A stretch of DNA of 64,000 bases from Stutzerimonas kunmingensis (GTDB lineage Bacteria > Pseudomonadota > Gammaproteobacteria > Pseudomonadales > Pseudomonadaceae), in contig NZ_FORS01000009.1 in the NCBI RefSeq assembly GCF_900114065.1, forward strand, positions 62,001 to 126,000, read 5' to 3'. The notes beneath the pieces are model-generated. The model saw only the letters and a program-made list of their open reading frames with translations, ran no database searches and was not told where the DNA came from. Shown piece after piece: positions 9,102-17,249 of the stretch; within the stretch, counting starts at the first letter, position 1; every line of letters starts with the position of its first letter. Made by a program: the position numbers and the translations under genes.

Positions 9102-9872
9102 CTAGTGCTTGCAGTTCGGGCCGTGGACGTGGGGTTTGCCGGTCACCACGCTGCCGTGCAGGTCGTGGCTGTGGTCGTGCTGGTGGTGATAGATCGCCAG
9201 ACTGCGCGCGTCCTGGCCGAACAGCTCGACGAAGGCCGGGTCGCTGCTGACCTGTTCCGGATGCCCCGAACAGCAAACGTGGCGATTGAGGCAGACCACC
9301 TGGTCGGTGGCGCTCATCACCAGATGCAGGTCGTGAGAAACCATCAAAACGCCGCAGCCGTAGCGGTCGCGCAACACGCCGATCAACCGGTACAGCTCGG
9401 CCTGGCCGGCGACGTCGACGCCCTGCACCGGTTCGTCCAGCACCAGCAGCTCCGGCTCGCGCAGCAGCGCGCGGGCGAGCAGCACACGCTGCATTTCGCC
9501 GCCGGAAATCTTTTGCAGCGGGCTGTCGATGACGTGTTCCGCACCGACTTCACCCAGCGCCGCCAGTGCGCGGGCACGATCGACGCCAGGTACCAGGCGC
9601 AGAAAGCGCAGCACCGACAAGGGCAGGGTGGCATCTACGTGCAGCTTCTGTGGCATGTAGCCGACGCGCAGCTTCGGCTTGCGCCAGACCTGCCCGCGAT
9701 CAGGTTTCAGCAAGCCCAGCACGGCGCGGACCAGGGTGGTCTTGCCGGCCCCGTTGGGGCCGATCAGGGTGACGATCTCGCCGCGATGCACCTGCAGTTG
9801 CGCGCCTTCCAGCACGTTCTGGTTGGCGAAGCGCACGTGGATGTCATCCAGCCGCAGCAGCACCTCGCTCAT
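9102..9872 (-). CDS. znuC: Zinc ABC transporter ATPase ZnuC
   Basis: ZnuC energises zinc import. The 256-residue protein shows Walker [10 protein letters not shown], signature ISGGEMQR and Walker [13 protein letters not shown]. The C-terminus is rich in histidine (about the last 30 residues, including [12 protein letters not shown] and a final CKH), as in other ZnuC proteins, and may bind zinc. The start overlaps the zur stop by 4 bases, so zinc repressor and importer are coupled. Confidence 0.93.
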   Translation of the reverse strand: MSEVLLRLDDIHVRFANQNVLEGAQLQVHRGEIVTLIGPNGAGKTTLVRAVLGLLKPDRGQVWRKPKLRVGYMPQKLHVDATLPLSVLRFLRLVPGVDRARALAALGEVGAEHVIDSPLQKISGGEMQRVLLARALLREPELLVLDEPVQGVDVAGQAELYRLIGVLRDRYGCGVLMVSHDLHLVMSATDQVVCLNRHVCCSGHPEQVSSDPAFVELFGQDARSLAIYHHQHDHSHDLHGSVVTGKPHVHGPNCKH

Positions 9873-10354
9873 GCGGCTTCCCGGCAGTTCGAGCAGAGGC
9901 CGACCACTTCCACGGTCTGCCCCTCGACGGCGAAGCCGACGCTGCCGGCGGCGCTGTCGATGGCCTCGGCGATGGCGCGTTGCTCGAGTTCGATGGCGGT
10001 GTGGCAGTGCCGGCAGATGAGGAACTGGCCCTGGTGCGGATGCTCCGGGTGGTTACAGCCGATGAAGGCGTTGAGCGACGCGATGCGATGCACCAGGCCG
10101 TTCTCCAGCAGGAAATCCAGCGCGCGGTAGACGGTGGGCGGCGCGGCGCGGCGGCCATCCTGCTCGCTCAGTACGGCAAGGATGTCGTAGGCGCCGAGCG
10201 GCCTGTGGCTTTGCCAGACCAGCTCCAGCACACGCTTGCGCAGGGCGGTCAGGCGCACGCCCTGGCGCGCGCAAAGGCTGTCGGCTTCGGCCAGCGCGTG
10301 GCTGACGCAATGGTCATGGTCGTGGGGCGTACAGGCCAGCGGGGTTTTGGACAT
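9869..10354 (-). CDS. zur: Zinc uptake regulator Zur (Fur family)
   Basis: Zur represses zinc-uptake genes when zinc is plentiful. The 161-residue protein has the Fur-family winged helix ([16 protein letters not shown], then [20 protein letters not shown]) and two CxxC pairs (CRHC and CSNC) for the structural zinc. The N-terminus is histidine-rich ([14 protein letters not shown]). Known as np20/zur in P. aeruginosa. It is the first gene of zur-znuC-znuB and is divergent from znuA, with a Zur-box-like sequence in between, so autoregulation is likely. Confidence 0.92.
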   Translation of the reverse strand: MSKTPLACTPHDHDHCVSHALAEADSLCARQGVRLTALRKRVLELVWQSHRPLGAYDILAVLSEQDGRRAAPPTVYRALDFLLENGLVHRIASLNAFIGCNHPEHPHQGQFLICRHCHTAIELEQRAIAEAIDSAAGSVGFAVEGQTVEVVGLCSNCREAA

Positions 10355-10378
10355 GAGCGGCGACGTGTTGGGGTAGAG

Positions 10379-10394
10379 ACGTTATTATGTACCA
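10379..10394. promoter_or_regulatory. Probable Zur operator between zur and znuA
   Basis: gttattatgtac at 10381-10392 resembles the Zur box core gttataatataac. It is 26 bp upstream of the zur start and 26 bp upstream of znuA, so one site could control both arms. The match is imperfect in the right half. Binding by Zur is inferred. Confidence 0.6.
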
Positions 10395-10418
10395 ATTCCC
10401 TCCGTACGAGTGACGCCC

Positions 10419-11480
10419 GTGAATCGTCTTTTTTCCCTTCCCTTGCTCGCGGCGCTGGTTGCTGGCGCCGCGTCCGCCCACGCCGAAGTCCGCGTGCTGA
10501 CCAGCATCAAGCCGCTGCAGCTGATCGCCGCGGCGGTTCAGGATGGCGTCGGTGAGCCTGACGTTCTGCTGCCGGCGAGCGCTTCGGCGCATCATTACTC
10601 GCTGCGACCGTCCGACGTACGGCGTATCCGCGATGCGCAGCTGTTCTACTGGATCGGCCCGGATCTGGAGAGCTTCCTGCCGCGCGCACTGAGCGCTCGC
10701 GAAGGCACGACCGTGGCGGTGCAGGACCTGCCAAAGCTGACCCTGCGTCGGTTTGGTGATGCGCACGCGCACGACGAGACTGAACATCACGATCACGACG
10801 ATCACGACGATCACGACGATCACGACGATCACGACGATCACGACGATCACGACGATCACGACGATCACGACGGCCATGACCATGATGCTCATGAGCATGA
10901 CGAGGCCGCGCATGGCGAGACCGCCCATGCCGACGAGCACGACCACGACCATCGCCCGGGCACGCTCGATGCGCACCTGTGGCTGCTGCCGGCCAACGCC
11001 CTGATCATCGCAGAGCGCATGGCCGCTGACCTGGCCGCCGCCGACCCGGCCAACGCACAGCGTTACCAGGCCAACTCGGCGGCCTTCGCCCAGCGCATCG
11101 AGGCGCTCGACGCCCGCCTCAAGCAGCGCTTCAGCAAGGTGCAGAACAAGCCGTTCTTCGTCTTCCACGAGGCCTACGACTACTTCGAGTCGGCCTACGG
11201 CCTGCGTCATGCCGGCGTGTTCAGTGCCGGTGGCGAGTCGCAACCCGGCGCGCGGCATGTGGCGGCGATGCGCGAGCGGTTGCAGCAGGCCGGGCCGAGC
11301 TGCGTGTTCAGCGAACCGCCGGCGCGTCCGCGCCTGGTCGAGACGCTGACCGCCGGCTTGCCGGTGAAGATGGCGGAACTGGACGTGCTGGGCGTCGGCC
11401 TGGCGACGGATGCGCAGGGTTACGAGAAGCTGCTGGAAGGTCTCGGTGTCACCCTGGCCGACTGCCTGGAATCGCTCTGA
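10419..11480 (+). CDS. znuA: Zinc-binding periplasmic protein ZnuA
   Basis: ZnuA captures zinc in the periplasm and delivers it to ZnuBC. The GTG at 10419 gives 353 residues starting with a clean signal peptide (MNRLFSLPLLAALVAGAASAHA); another GTG three codons upstream is possible. Zinc ligands fit the family: HHYSLRPSD near residue 57, DAHLWLLP after the acidic loop, and VFHEAYDYF. The central charged loop is unusually long and regular: nine perfect copies of a 9-bp unit encode consecutive Asp-His-Asp triplets, followed by a looser His/Asp/Glu stretch. It is transcribed away from zur and probably repressed by Zur. A gtagggtgg-type inverted repeat follows the gene. Confidence 0.93.
   Translation: MNRLFSLPLLAALVAGAASAHAEVRVLTSIKPLQLIAAAVQDGVGEPDVLLPASASAHHYSLRPSDVRRIRDAQLFYWIGPDLESFLPRALSAREGTTVAVQDLPKLTLRRFGDAHAHDETEHHDHDDHDDHDDHDDHDDHDDHDDHDDHDGHDHDAHEHDEAAHGETAHADEHDHDHRPGTLDAHLWLLPANALIIAERMAADLAAADPANAQRYQANSAAFAQRIEALDARLKQRFSKVQNKPFFVFHEAYDYFESAYGLRHAGVFSAGGESQPGARHVAAMRERLQQAGPSCVFSEPPARPRLVETLTAGLPVKMAELDVLGVGLATDAQGYEKLLEGLGVTLADCLESL
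10791..10871 (+). repeat. Nine tandem copies of a 9-bp unit inside znuA
   Basis: The unit gatcacgac is repeated nine times without a mismatch and stays in the znuA reading frame, coding for Asp-His-Asp each time. Perfect identity at the DNA level suggests recent expansion by replication slippage. Copy number could vary between strains without breaking the frame. Confidence 0.95.
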
Positions 11481-11500
11481 GACCGCGCCGCAATGGCATT

Positions 11501-11564
11501 GGTGGGCTGAAGCCCACCCTACCGAACGTCCACCGGCCCCCTGTAGGGTGGGCTTCAGCCCACC
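11501..11564. repeat. 22-bp perfect inverted repeat between convergent genes
   Basis: The arm at 11501-11522 (ggtgggctgaagcccac then cctac) is the exact complement of the arm at 11543-11564, with a 20-bp spacer. Each arm is itself nearly palindromic around gggctgaagccc. It belongs to the gtagggtgg repeat family and sits between the convergent znuA and aminotransferase genes, where it may also terminate transcription from both sides, although no T tract is present. Confidence 0.8.
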
Positions 11565-11613
11565 GGTTTTCCCTGCAAATACGGCGAGAATGGCTCGTCA
11601 GGCCGGATAAGCC

Positions 11614-12939
11614 TCAGCCGGCCTTACGTATACCGTCGGCGAGCAACTCCATCATCTGGTCGATCTCGGCCTTCTCGACGATCAACGCCGGCGACAGCGC
11701 AATGGTGTCGCCGCTGGCGCGTACCAGCAGGCCCTTCTCGAAACACTCGCGGAACACTTCGTAACCGCGCTTGCCGACGCCATCGGCATAGGCGGCGAAC
11801 TGGATGCCGGCCACCAGTCCGACGGTGCGGATGTCGATCACGTTGGGCAGGTCCCTGAGGCTGAACAGTGCTTCCTGCCAGTAGGGCTCCAGGTCGATGG
11901 CCTTCTGGAACAGGTTCTCCTGCTGATAGATCTGCTGGGTCGCCAGTGCCGCTGCGCAGGCCACCGGATGCCCGGAGTAGGTGTAGCCGTGGAAGAACTC
12001 GATGACGCTTTCCGGTCCCTTCATGAACGCATCGAACAGGTGGTCGGCGACCAGCACCGCGCCCATGGGAATCGCGCCGTTGGTCAGGCCCTTGGCGCAG
12101 GTGAGGATGTCCGGCGTCACGCCCCAGCGCTGGGCGGCGAAGGCTTCGCCGACACGGCCGAAGCCGGTGATGACCTCATCGAAGATGAGCAGGATGCCGT
12201 GCTTGGCGGTGATCTCGCGCAGACGCTGCAGATAGCCCACCGGCGGCAGGATGACCCCGGCCGAGCCGGACATCGGCTCGACGATCACCGCGGCGATGTT
12301 CTCCGCGCCATGCAGCACCACCAGCCGTTCCAGTTCATCGGCGCGCTCCACGCCATGCTGCGGCAGGCCGCGGCTGAAGGCGTTGCGTTGCAGATCCAGG
12401 GTGTGCGGCAGGTGATCGACACCCGGCAGCATCGGGCCGAAGGCGCGGCGGTTGTTGGCCATGCCGCCCACCGACATGCCGCCGAAACCGACGCCGTGAT
12501 AGGCCAGCTCGCGGCCGATCAGCCGCGTACGCGAGCCCTGACCGATGGCGCGCTGATAGGCGAGGGCGATCTTCAGCGCGGTATCCGCCGACTCCGATCC
12601 GGAGTTGGTGAAGAACACCCGGTTCAGCCCTTCGGGGCTGATGGCGGCGAGTTTCTCGGCCAGCTCGAAAGGTAGCGGATGGCCCATCTGAAAGGTCGGC
12701 GCGAAGTCCATCTTGGCGATCTGCCTGCTCACGGCTTCGCTGATCTCGCGTCGGCCATGGCCGGCATTGCAGCACCAGAGCCCGGCCGTGCCGTCGAGTA
12801 CCTGGCGGCCGTCGCTCGCCGTGTAATACATGCCCTCGGCGCTCTCCAGTAGGCGTGGCGCGGCCTTGAACTGGCGGTTGGCGGTAAAGGGCATCCAGAA
12901 GTGATCGGGCGAGGCGTTGGGATGGAAATCCTGTGACAT
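11614..12939 (-). CDS. Omega-amino acid--pyruvate aminotransferase (class III, PLP)
   Basis: This pyridoxal-phosphate enzyme of the class-III fold is most like the omega-amino acid (beta-alanine):pyruvate aminotransferases of Pseudomonas. The 441 residues start SQDFHPNASPDHFWMPFTANRQFK, close to the MPYTANR start of the P. putida enzyme as I remember it. NSGSESADTALKIA forms the phosphate cup, IFDEVITGFGRVG holds the cofactor aspartate, and the Schiff-base lysine is in CAKGLTNGAIPMG. It is divergent from a KauB-like aldehyde dehydrogenase. The pair suggests breakdown of amines or omega-amino acids, for example beta-alanine or GABA. The exact substrate is inferred. Confidence 0.85.
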   Translation of the reverse strand: MSQDFHPNASPDHFWMPFTANRQFKAAPRLLESAEGMYYTASDGRQVLDGTAGLWCCNAGHGRREISEAVSRQIAKMDFAPTFQMGHPLPFELAEKLAAISPEGLNRVFFTNSGSESADTALKIALAYQRAIGQGSRTRLIGRELAYHGVGFGGMSVGGMANNRRAFGPMLPGVDHLPHTLDLQRNAFSRGLPQHGVERADELERLVVLHGAENIAAVIVEPMSGSAGVILPPVGYLQRLREITAKHGILLIFDEVITGFGRVGEAFAAQRWGVTPDILTCAKGLTNGAIPMGAVLVADHLFDAFMKGPESVIEFFHGYTYSGHPVACAAALATQQIYQQENLFQKAIDLEPYWQEALFSLRDLPNVIDIRTVGLVAGIQFAAYADGVGKRGYEVFRECFEKGLLVRASGDTIALSPALIVEKAEIDQMMELLADGIRKAG

Positions 12940-13130
12940 GGGGCTGGCTCCGGGTGGCGAGCGGCTATGCTGCGACGGCGAGCCGCAGGGTTTTCATCGA
13001 GTCTATGTTTAATAAAACGAACAAAACAAGGCGATAGGCCGGCCGTTCGTAAAAAATATTGATAGGGTCCGCGCCGCTGGTTTAGGGTGCCTTTTCCACA
13101 GCCCGAAGACCTGACTAGAGAGGATGCACC

Positions 13131-14624
13131 ATGCCCACCCTGACCCTCGCCGACTGGCAACAGCGTGCCCGCGACCTGCACATCGAAGGTCGCGCCTTTA
13201 TCCAGGGTGAGTATTGCGCCGCGGCGGACGGCGGCCAGTTCGACTGCATCAGTCCGGTGGACGGGCGGGTGCTGGCGCAGGTCGCCAGCTGCGACCAGGC
13301 CGACGCCGAGCGCGCGGTGGCCAGTGCCCGTGCCACATTCGATGCCGGCAGCTGGTCGCGCCTGGCACCGGCCAAGCGCAAGGCGGTGCTGATCCGCTTC
13401 GCCGATCTGCTGGAAGCCCACCGCGAGGAGCTGGCGCTGCTGGAGACCCTCGACATGGGCAAGCCGATCGGCGACTCGCTGGCGGTGGACATCCCCGGCG
13501 CCGCGCGGGCGCTGCGCTGGAGCGGCGAGGCGATCGACAAGATCTACGACGAAGTGGCGGCCACGCCCCACGACCAGCTCGGCCTGGTCACCCGCGAGCC
13601 GGTCGGTGTGGTGGCGGCCATCGTGCCGTGGAATTTCCCGCTGATGATGGCCTGCTGGAAGCTCGGCCCGGCGCTGGCCACAGGCAATTCGGTGGTGCTC
13701 AAGCCGTCCGAGAAGTCGCCGCTGACCGCCATCCGCATCGCCCAGCTGGCGATCGACGCCGGCATTCCGGCCGGCGTGCTCAATGTCCTGCCAGGCTACG
13801 GCCACACCGTCGGCAAGGCGCTGGCGCTGCACATGGACGTCGACACGCTGGTCTTTACCGGCTCCACGCGGGTGGCCAAGCAGCTGATGATCTATGCCGG
13901 CGAATCGAACATGAAGCGCGTCTGGCTGGAGGCCGGAGGCAAGAGCCCGAACATCGTCTTCGCCGACGCGCCGGATCTCGAAGCAGCAGCTCAGGCTGCG
14001 GCCGGCGCCATCGCCTTCAACCAGGGCGAGGTCTGCACCGCCGGCTCGCGGCTGCTGGTGGAGCGTTCGATCAGGGAGCGCTTCCTGCCCATGGTGGTCG
14101 AGGCCCTCAAGGGCTGGAAACCGGGCAATCCGCTGGATCCGGCGACCAACGTCGGCGCGCTGGTGGATACCCAGCAGCTCAACACCGTGCTTGGCTACAT
14201 CGGCGCCGGGCGCCAGGCCGGCGCGCAGGTGCTGATCGGCGGCCAGCGGACGCTTGAGGAGACTGGCGGACTGTATGTCGAGCCGACCATCTTTGATGGC
14301 GTCGACAATGCGATGAAGATCGCCCAGGAGGAAATCTTCGGCCCGGTGCTGTCGGTAATCACCTTCGAAAGCGCCGAGGAAGCGATCGCGATCGCCAACG
14401 ACACGCCCTACGGCCTCGCCGCCGCCGTGTGGACCTCCGACCTGTCCAAGGCGCACCGCACCGCACGGGCGCTGCGTGCTGGCAGTGTGTGGGTCAACCA
14501 GTACGACGGCGGCGACATGACCGCGCCGTTCGGCGGCTTCAAGCAGTCCGGCAACGGTCGTGACAAGTCGCTGCATGCCTTCGACAAGTACACCGAGCTC
14601 AAGGCGACCTGGATTCAGCTCTGA
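13131..14624 (+). CDS. kauB: Gamma-aminobutyraldehyde-type aldehyde dehydrogenase (KauB/PuuC)
   Basis: The product oxidises aminoaldehydes such as gamma-glutamyl-gamma-aminobutyraldehyde or 4-guanidinobutyraldehyde to acids with NAD(P). The 497 residues match the KauB/PuuC length. The oxyanion asparagine lies in VPWNFPLMMACWK, the general base glutamate in WLEAGGKSPNIVF and the catalytic cysteine in NQGEVCTAGSRLLVE. It is transcribed divergently from the aminotransferase across a 191-bp gap. It would act downstream of SpuC and the gamma-glutamylpolyamine steps encoded at 34-48 kb, although it lies apart from that island. Hairpin repeats follow the stop codon. Confidence 0.82.
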   Translation: MPTLTLADWQQRARDLHIEGRAFIQGEYCAAADGGQFDCISPVDGRVLAQVASCDQADAERAVASARATFDAGSWSRLAPAKRKAVLIRFADLLEAHREELALLETLDMGKPIGDSLAVDIPGAARALRWSGEAIDKIYDEVAATPHDQLGLVTREPVGVVAAIVPWNFPLMMACWKLGPALATGNSVVLKPSEKSPLTAIRIAQLAIDAGIPAGVLNVLPGYGHTVGKALALHMDVDTLVFTGSTRVAKQLMIYAGESNMKRVWLEAGGKSPNIVFADAPDLEAAAQAAAGAIAFNQGEVCTAGSRLLVERSIRERFLPMVVEALKGWKPGNPLDPATNVGALVDTQQLNTVLGYIGAGRQAGAQVLIGGQRTLEETGGLYVEPTIFDGVDNAMKIAQEEIFGPVLSVITFESAEEAIAIANDTPYGLAAAVWTSDLSKAHRTARALRAGSVWVNQYDGGDMTAPFGGFKQSGNGRDKSLHAFDKYTELKATWIQL

Positions 14625-14635
14625 CGGCATCCGTA

Positions 14636-14708
14636 GGTGGATGTCGCCTTTTACATCCACCTTGTTGCACAGCCATGGTGGATATATGAAGCGTGATCCA
14701 CCCTACGG
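14636..14708. repeat. Two adjacent hairpins between kauB and the glycosyltransferase gene
   Basis: The first hairpin pairs ggtggatgt (14636-14644) with acatccacc (14653-14661). The second pairs ggtggat (14677-14683) with atccacc (14696-14702) and continues as ctacgg. Both match the gtagggtgg repeat family. They lie between convergent genes and could terminate both. Confidence 0.6.
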
Positions 14709-14724
14709 TTTTTTGAGCGTTCAG

Positions 14725-16128
14725 CTAGCTTTGCCCCCACTGCCCGCTGCGGCGCATCGCGCCCCAGTGGTGCTTGCGACGCGAGAACCATTGCCAAAGC
14801 CCACGACAGCGCCAGACGGTATTCAGCTGGCGGTAGCCGAAGTTCTCCAGCACGGCCATCAGAAACAGCTGCAGCATGTCGCGCCGGCGGCTGTAGACGC
14901 GGAAGGACATGGTCTCCAGCAGCAGGCCATTGACCGACAGCAGGATGCCCATGCCGATCGCCACCAGCAGGAAGGCCGCCAGCGCCGCGTAGGACACCGC
15001 GCCGAAGGCGAACCCCGCCAGCATGAAGCCGTAGCCGACCAGTTCGATCAGCGGGCCGATCCATTCGAACAGCGCCATGAACGGCCAGGCCAGCCAGCCC
15101 GGCGTGCCGCCACGCAGGCTGAAGGCCAGCCGGGCATGCCGACTCAGGCTTTCGGCCAGGCCGCGTTGCCAGCGGCTGCGCTGGCGGCCCAGGGTGCCGA
15201 GGTCTTCCGGGCATTCGGTCCAGCAGATCGGATCGGGCAGGTAGCGGATGCGGTAGGGGATGCGCTTCTCGCGGTGATAACGGTGCAGCCGCACCACCAG
15301 CTCCATGTCCTCGCCAACGGTATCGGTGCGATAGCCGCCGACCGCCATCACCCGTTCGCGGTCGAACAGGCCAAAGGCGCCGGAGATGATCAGCACGGCG
15401 TTGAGCGGCGACCAGCCGAGACGGCCGAAGAGAAACGCACGCAGGTATTCGACGATCTGGAAGCGCGCCAGCCAGTTGCGTGGCAATCCGGCCTGGATAA
15501 GAAAGCCGCCGCGCACCTGCGAGCCATTGGCGATACGCACGGTGCCGCCGGCGGCGATGGTGCGCTCGTCTTCGAGGAAGGGCTGCACCACGCGCAACAG
15601 GCTGTCGCGCTGCAGGATCGAGTCGGCGTCGACGCCGCAGAACAGTCCGTGGCGTGCCGCGTTGATACCGGCATTCAGCGCATCGGCCTTGCCGCCGTTG
15701 GCCTTGTCCACCACCCGCAGATTGGCGTAGCGCCGCGAACGATAGATGGCCTGCACCGGTTGGTGGGCCACGGCCTGGCGCAGCGGCTCGGGGTGCGGCA
15801 CCAGGTCGAATTCCTCGATCAGCACGGCGAGGGTGTTGTCCTTCGAACCGTCGTTGATCACCACGATCTCGAACTCGGGATACTGCAGCTGCAGCATCGA
15901 GCGCACCGAGGTGCGGATGGTCGCTTCCTCGTTGAACGCCGGCATCAGTACCGACACCGGCGGCTCCACACCCAGGTAGGGCGCCAATTCGCCGGTTTCC
16001 GCCCGTTGCCGGATGTAGCCCATGAGGCTTGCCATCGACAGCATGTTGAGCAGCAGGTACATGCCGTTGAGCAGCAGGAAATAAAGGATGAATGCGACCT
16101 GCAACCACCACAGCCAGGTATCGGTCAC
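14725..16128 (-). CDS. Processive family-2 glycosyltransferase, membrane-bound
   Basis: This 467-residue enzyme likely polymerises a beta-linked polysaccharide at the inner membrane. It has one N-terminal hydrophobic helix (residues about 8-30), a cytoplasmic GT-A domain, and several C-terminal helices. The processive-synthase motifs are all visible: VINDGSKDNT, the DxD-like VDADS, TVGEDMEL for the catalytic aspartate region, and QRSRWQRG (the QxxRW motif of cellulose, hyaluronan and PNAG synthases). There is no PilZ domain. Translation starts at a GTG that overlaps the stop of the preceding HEAT-repeat gene (GTGA). It is the last gene of the signalling/export operon. The sugar used cannot be predicted. 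Confidence 0.85.
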   Translation of the reverse strand: MTDTWLWWLQVAFILYFLLLNGMYLLLNMLSMASLMGYIRQRAETGELAPYLGVEPPVSVLMPAFNEEATIRTSVRSMLQLQYPEFEIVVINDGSKDNTLAVLIEEFDLVPHPEPLRQAVAHQPVQAIYRSRRYANLRVVDKANGGKADALNAGINAARHGLFCGVDADSILQRDSLLRVVQPFLEDERTIAAGGTVRIANGSQVRGGFLIQAGLPRNWLARFQIVEYLRAFLFGRLGWSPLNAVLIISGAFGLFDRERVMAVGGYRTDTVGEDMELVVRLHRYHREKRIPYRIRYLPDPICWTECPEDLGTLGRQRSRWQRGLAESLSRHARLAFSLRGGTPGWLAWPFMALFEWIGPLIELVGYGFMLAGFAFGAVSYAALAAFLLVAIGMGILLSVNGLLLETMSFRVYSRRRDMLQLFLMAVLENFGYRQLNTVWRCRGLWQWFSRRKHHWGAMRRSGQWGQS

Positions 16129-17249
16129 CGGCGCACCTCCGCGATAGCGCGGCGCAGGGCGTCCCTGCCGTAACGATCACGAACCTGTTCAAGCATATGC
16201 TGTAGCCCCTCCAGCGTTGCGCCCGGCATCGCCGCCAGGCTGTCGGCCGCCGCCTGGCGCACCCACCAGCTGCTGTCCGATAGCAGCGGCAGGAACAGTT
16301 CGCTGTCTTCGCGGCGTGCCTGTTTGTGCAATGCCTGCAGCGCCGCCAGACGCACGCTGTCCTGTTCATGCTGCAGGGCGCGTAGCAGGCGGTGGCGGTC
16401 GCGCGGGTCGCCGAGTTCGCACAGGCAGCGCAGCGCTACCTGCAGATATTCTGCCGGTGCGCCTTCGTCCAGCCGGGCACGGGCCCAAGGCGCGGCGTGG
16501 CGGGGATCGCCCTGCACGAGCAGGGGAACCAGACGCTCGCGACGCGGATCCTCCGAGGAGGACAGCACGATCAGCAGCGGCGTGGTCACGGCCTGTTCGC
16601 CAGCCTGCTGGCAGAGACTGATCAGCCGCGGCAGCGCCCAGTCGGGGCGATTCACCGCCGCCGGCAGGATCAGCGCCATGGCTTTGCTGGCGTCCATCGC
16701 CACCAGGGTCTGGGCGGCGGAGAGGGCGACGATGGAGTTGCGGCTCAGCAGTAGCGGTTGCACCGCCTGCCAGTGCGCCGGGTCAGCCAGGTGCCGCAGG
16801 CAGGTCAGGCCGATCAGCTTGCTGCGCACTCTCCCGCGCAGCAGGATCAAGGCCTGGCGGTCCATGCCCAGGGCGATCAGCGCGCGGTTCATGCGCTCGC
16901 GTGCGGCCCCGCGCAACTGCAGCTGGGTGCGGTTCCACTGCAGCAGGAACCACAGCTGTCGCCGCCGTGGCAATGGCGCATGGCTGGGCGGGAGTTCGTC
17001 GCTCAAGCTGCAGAGGGCGAAGAAGGGCCGCCACTGTTCGTTGAACTGCTGCCGGCGTACGGTGCGCCGGCGTGATACCTCACCGAGCAGCAGCACCTGC
17101 AGCAGCACCAGCACCGTCAGTGCGCCGAGGCCGAAAGCGCAGTACAGAGCCAGTTGCAGCATGCGGTCTTCCGGCCAGAGCTGCGCCCAGGCGTTCGCCG
17201 GTGCTTCGCACAGCCAGCGGGGGCAGCGCGCCAGCCATTCAGAAAGCAT
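16125..17249 (-). CDS. HEAT-repeat protein with N-terminal membrane helix
   Basis: The 374-residue protein has one strong membrane helix at about residues 31-52 (LQLALYCAFGLGALTVLVLLQ), a basic stretch (SRRRTVRRQQ), then a long alpha-helical region with HEAT/armadillo-type repeats. Examples are SLRCLCELGDPRDRHRLLRAL-like segments and the final WWVRQAAADSLAAMPG. Such repeats bind other proteins, so it may be a scaffold between the glycosyltransferase in the inner membrane and its regulators. It overlaps the upstream barrel gene by 11 bases and the glycosyltransferase by 4. I do not recognise a named homologue. Confidence 0.75.
   Translation of the reverse strand: MLSEWLARCPRWLCEAPANAWAQLWPEDRMLQLALYCAFGLGALTVLVLLQVLLLGEVSRRRTVRRQQFNEQWRPFFALCSLSDELPPSHAPLPRRRQLWFLLQWNRTQLQLRGAARERMNRALIALGMDRQALILLRGRVRSKLIGLTCLRHLADPAHWQAVQPLLLSRNSIVALSAAQTLVAMDASKAMALILPAAVNRPDWALPRLISLCQQAGEQAVTTPLLIVLSSSEDPRRERLVPLLVQGDPRHAAPWARARLDEGAPAEYLQVALRCLCELGDPRDRHRLLRALQHEQDSVRLAALQALHKQARREDSELFLPLLSDSSWWVRQAAADSLAAMPGATLEGLQHMLEQVRDRYGRDALRRAIAEVRR

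Noticed and set aside
8472..10130. 552-codon plus-strand frame across znuB, znuC and zur
   Set aside because: It covers three convincing minus-strand genes and reads as low-complexity His/Gln/Arg sequence.
10791..10871. CRISPR-like periodic repeat
   Set aside because: The 9-bp units are contiguous, have no spacers and stay in the znuA frame, so it is a coding tandem repeat.
12729..14660. 643-codon minus-strand frame opposite kauB
   Set aside because: The plus-strand dehydrogenase has full catalytic motifs over the same bases; the antisense product resembles nothing.
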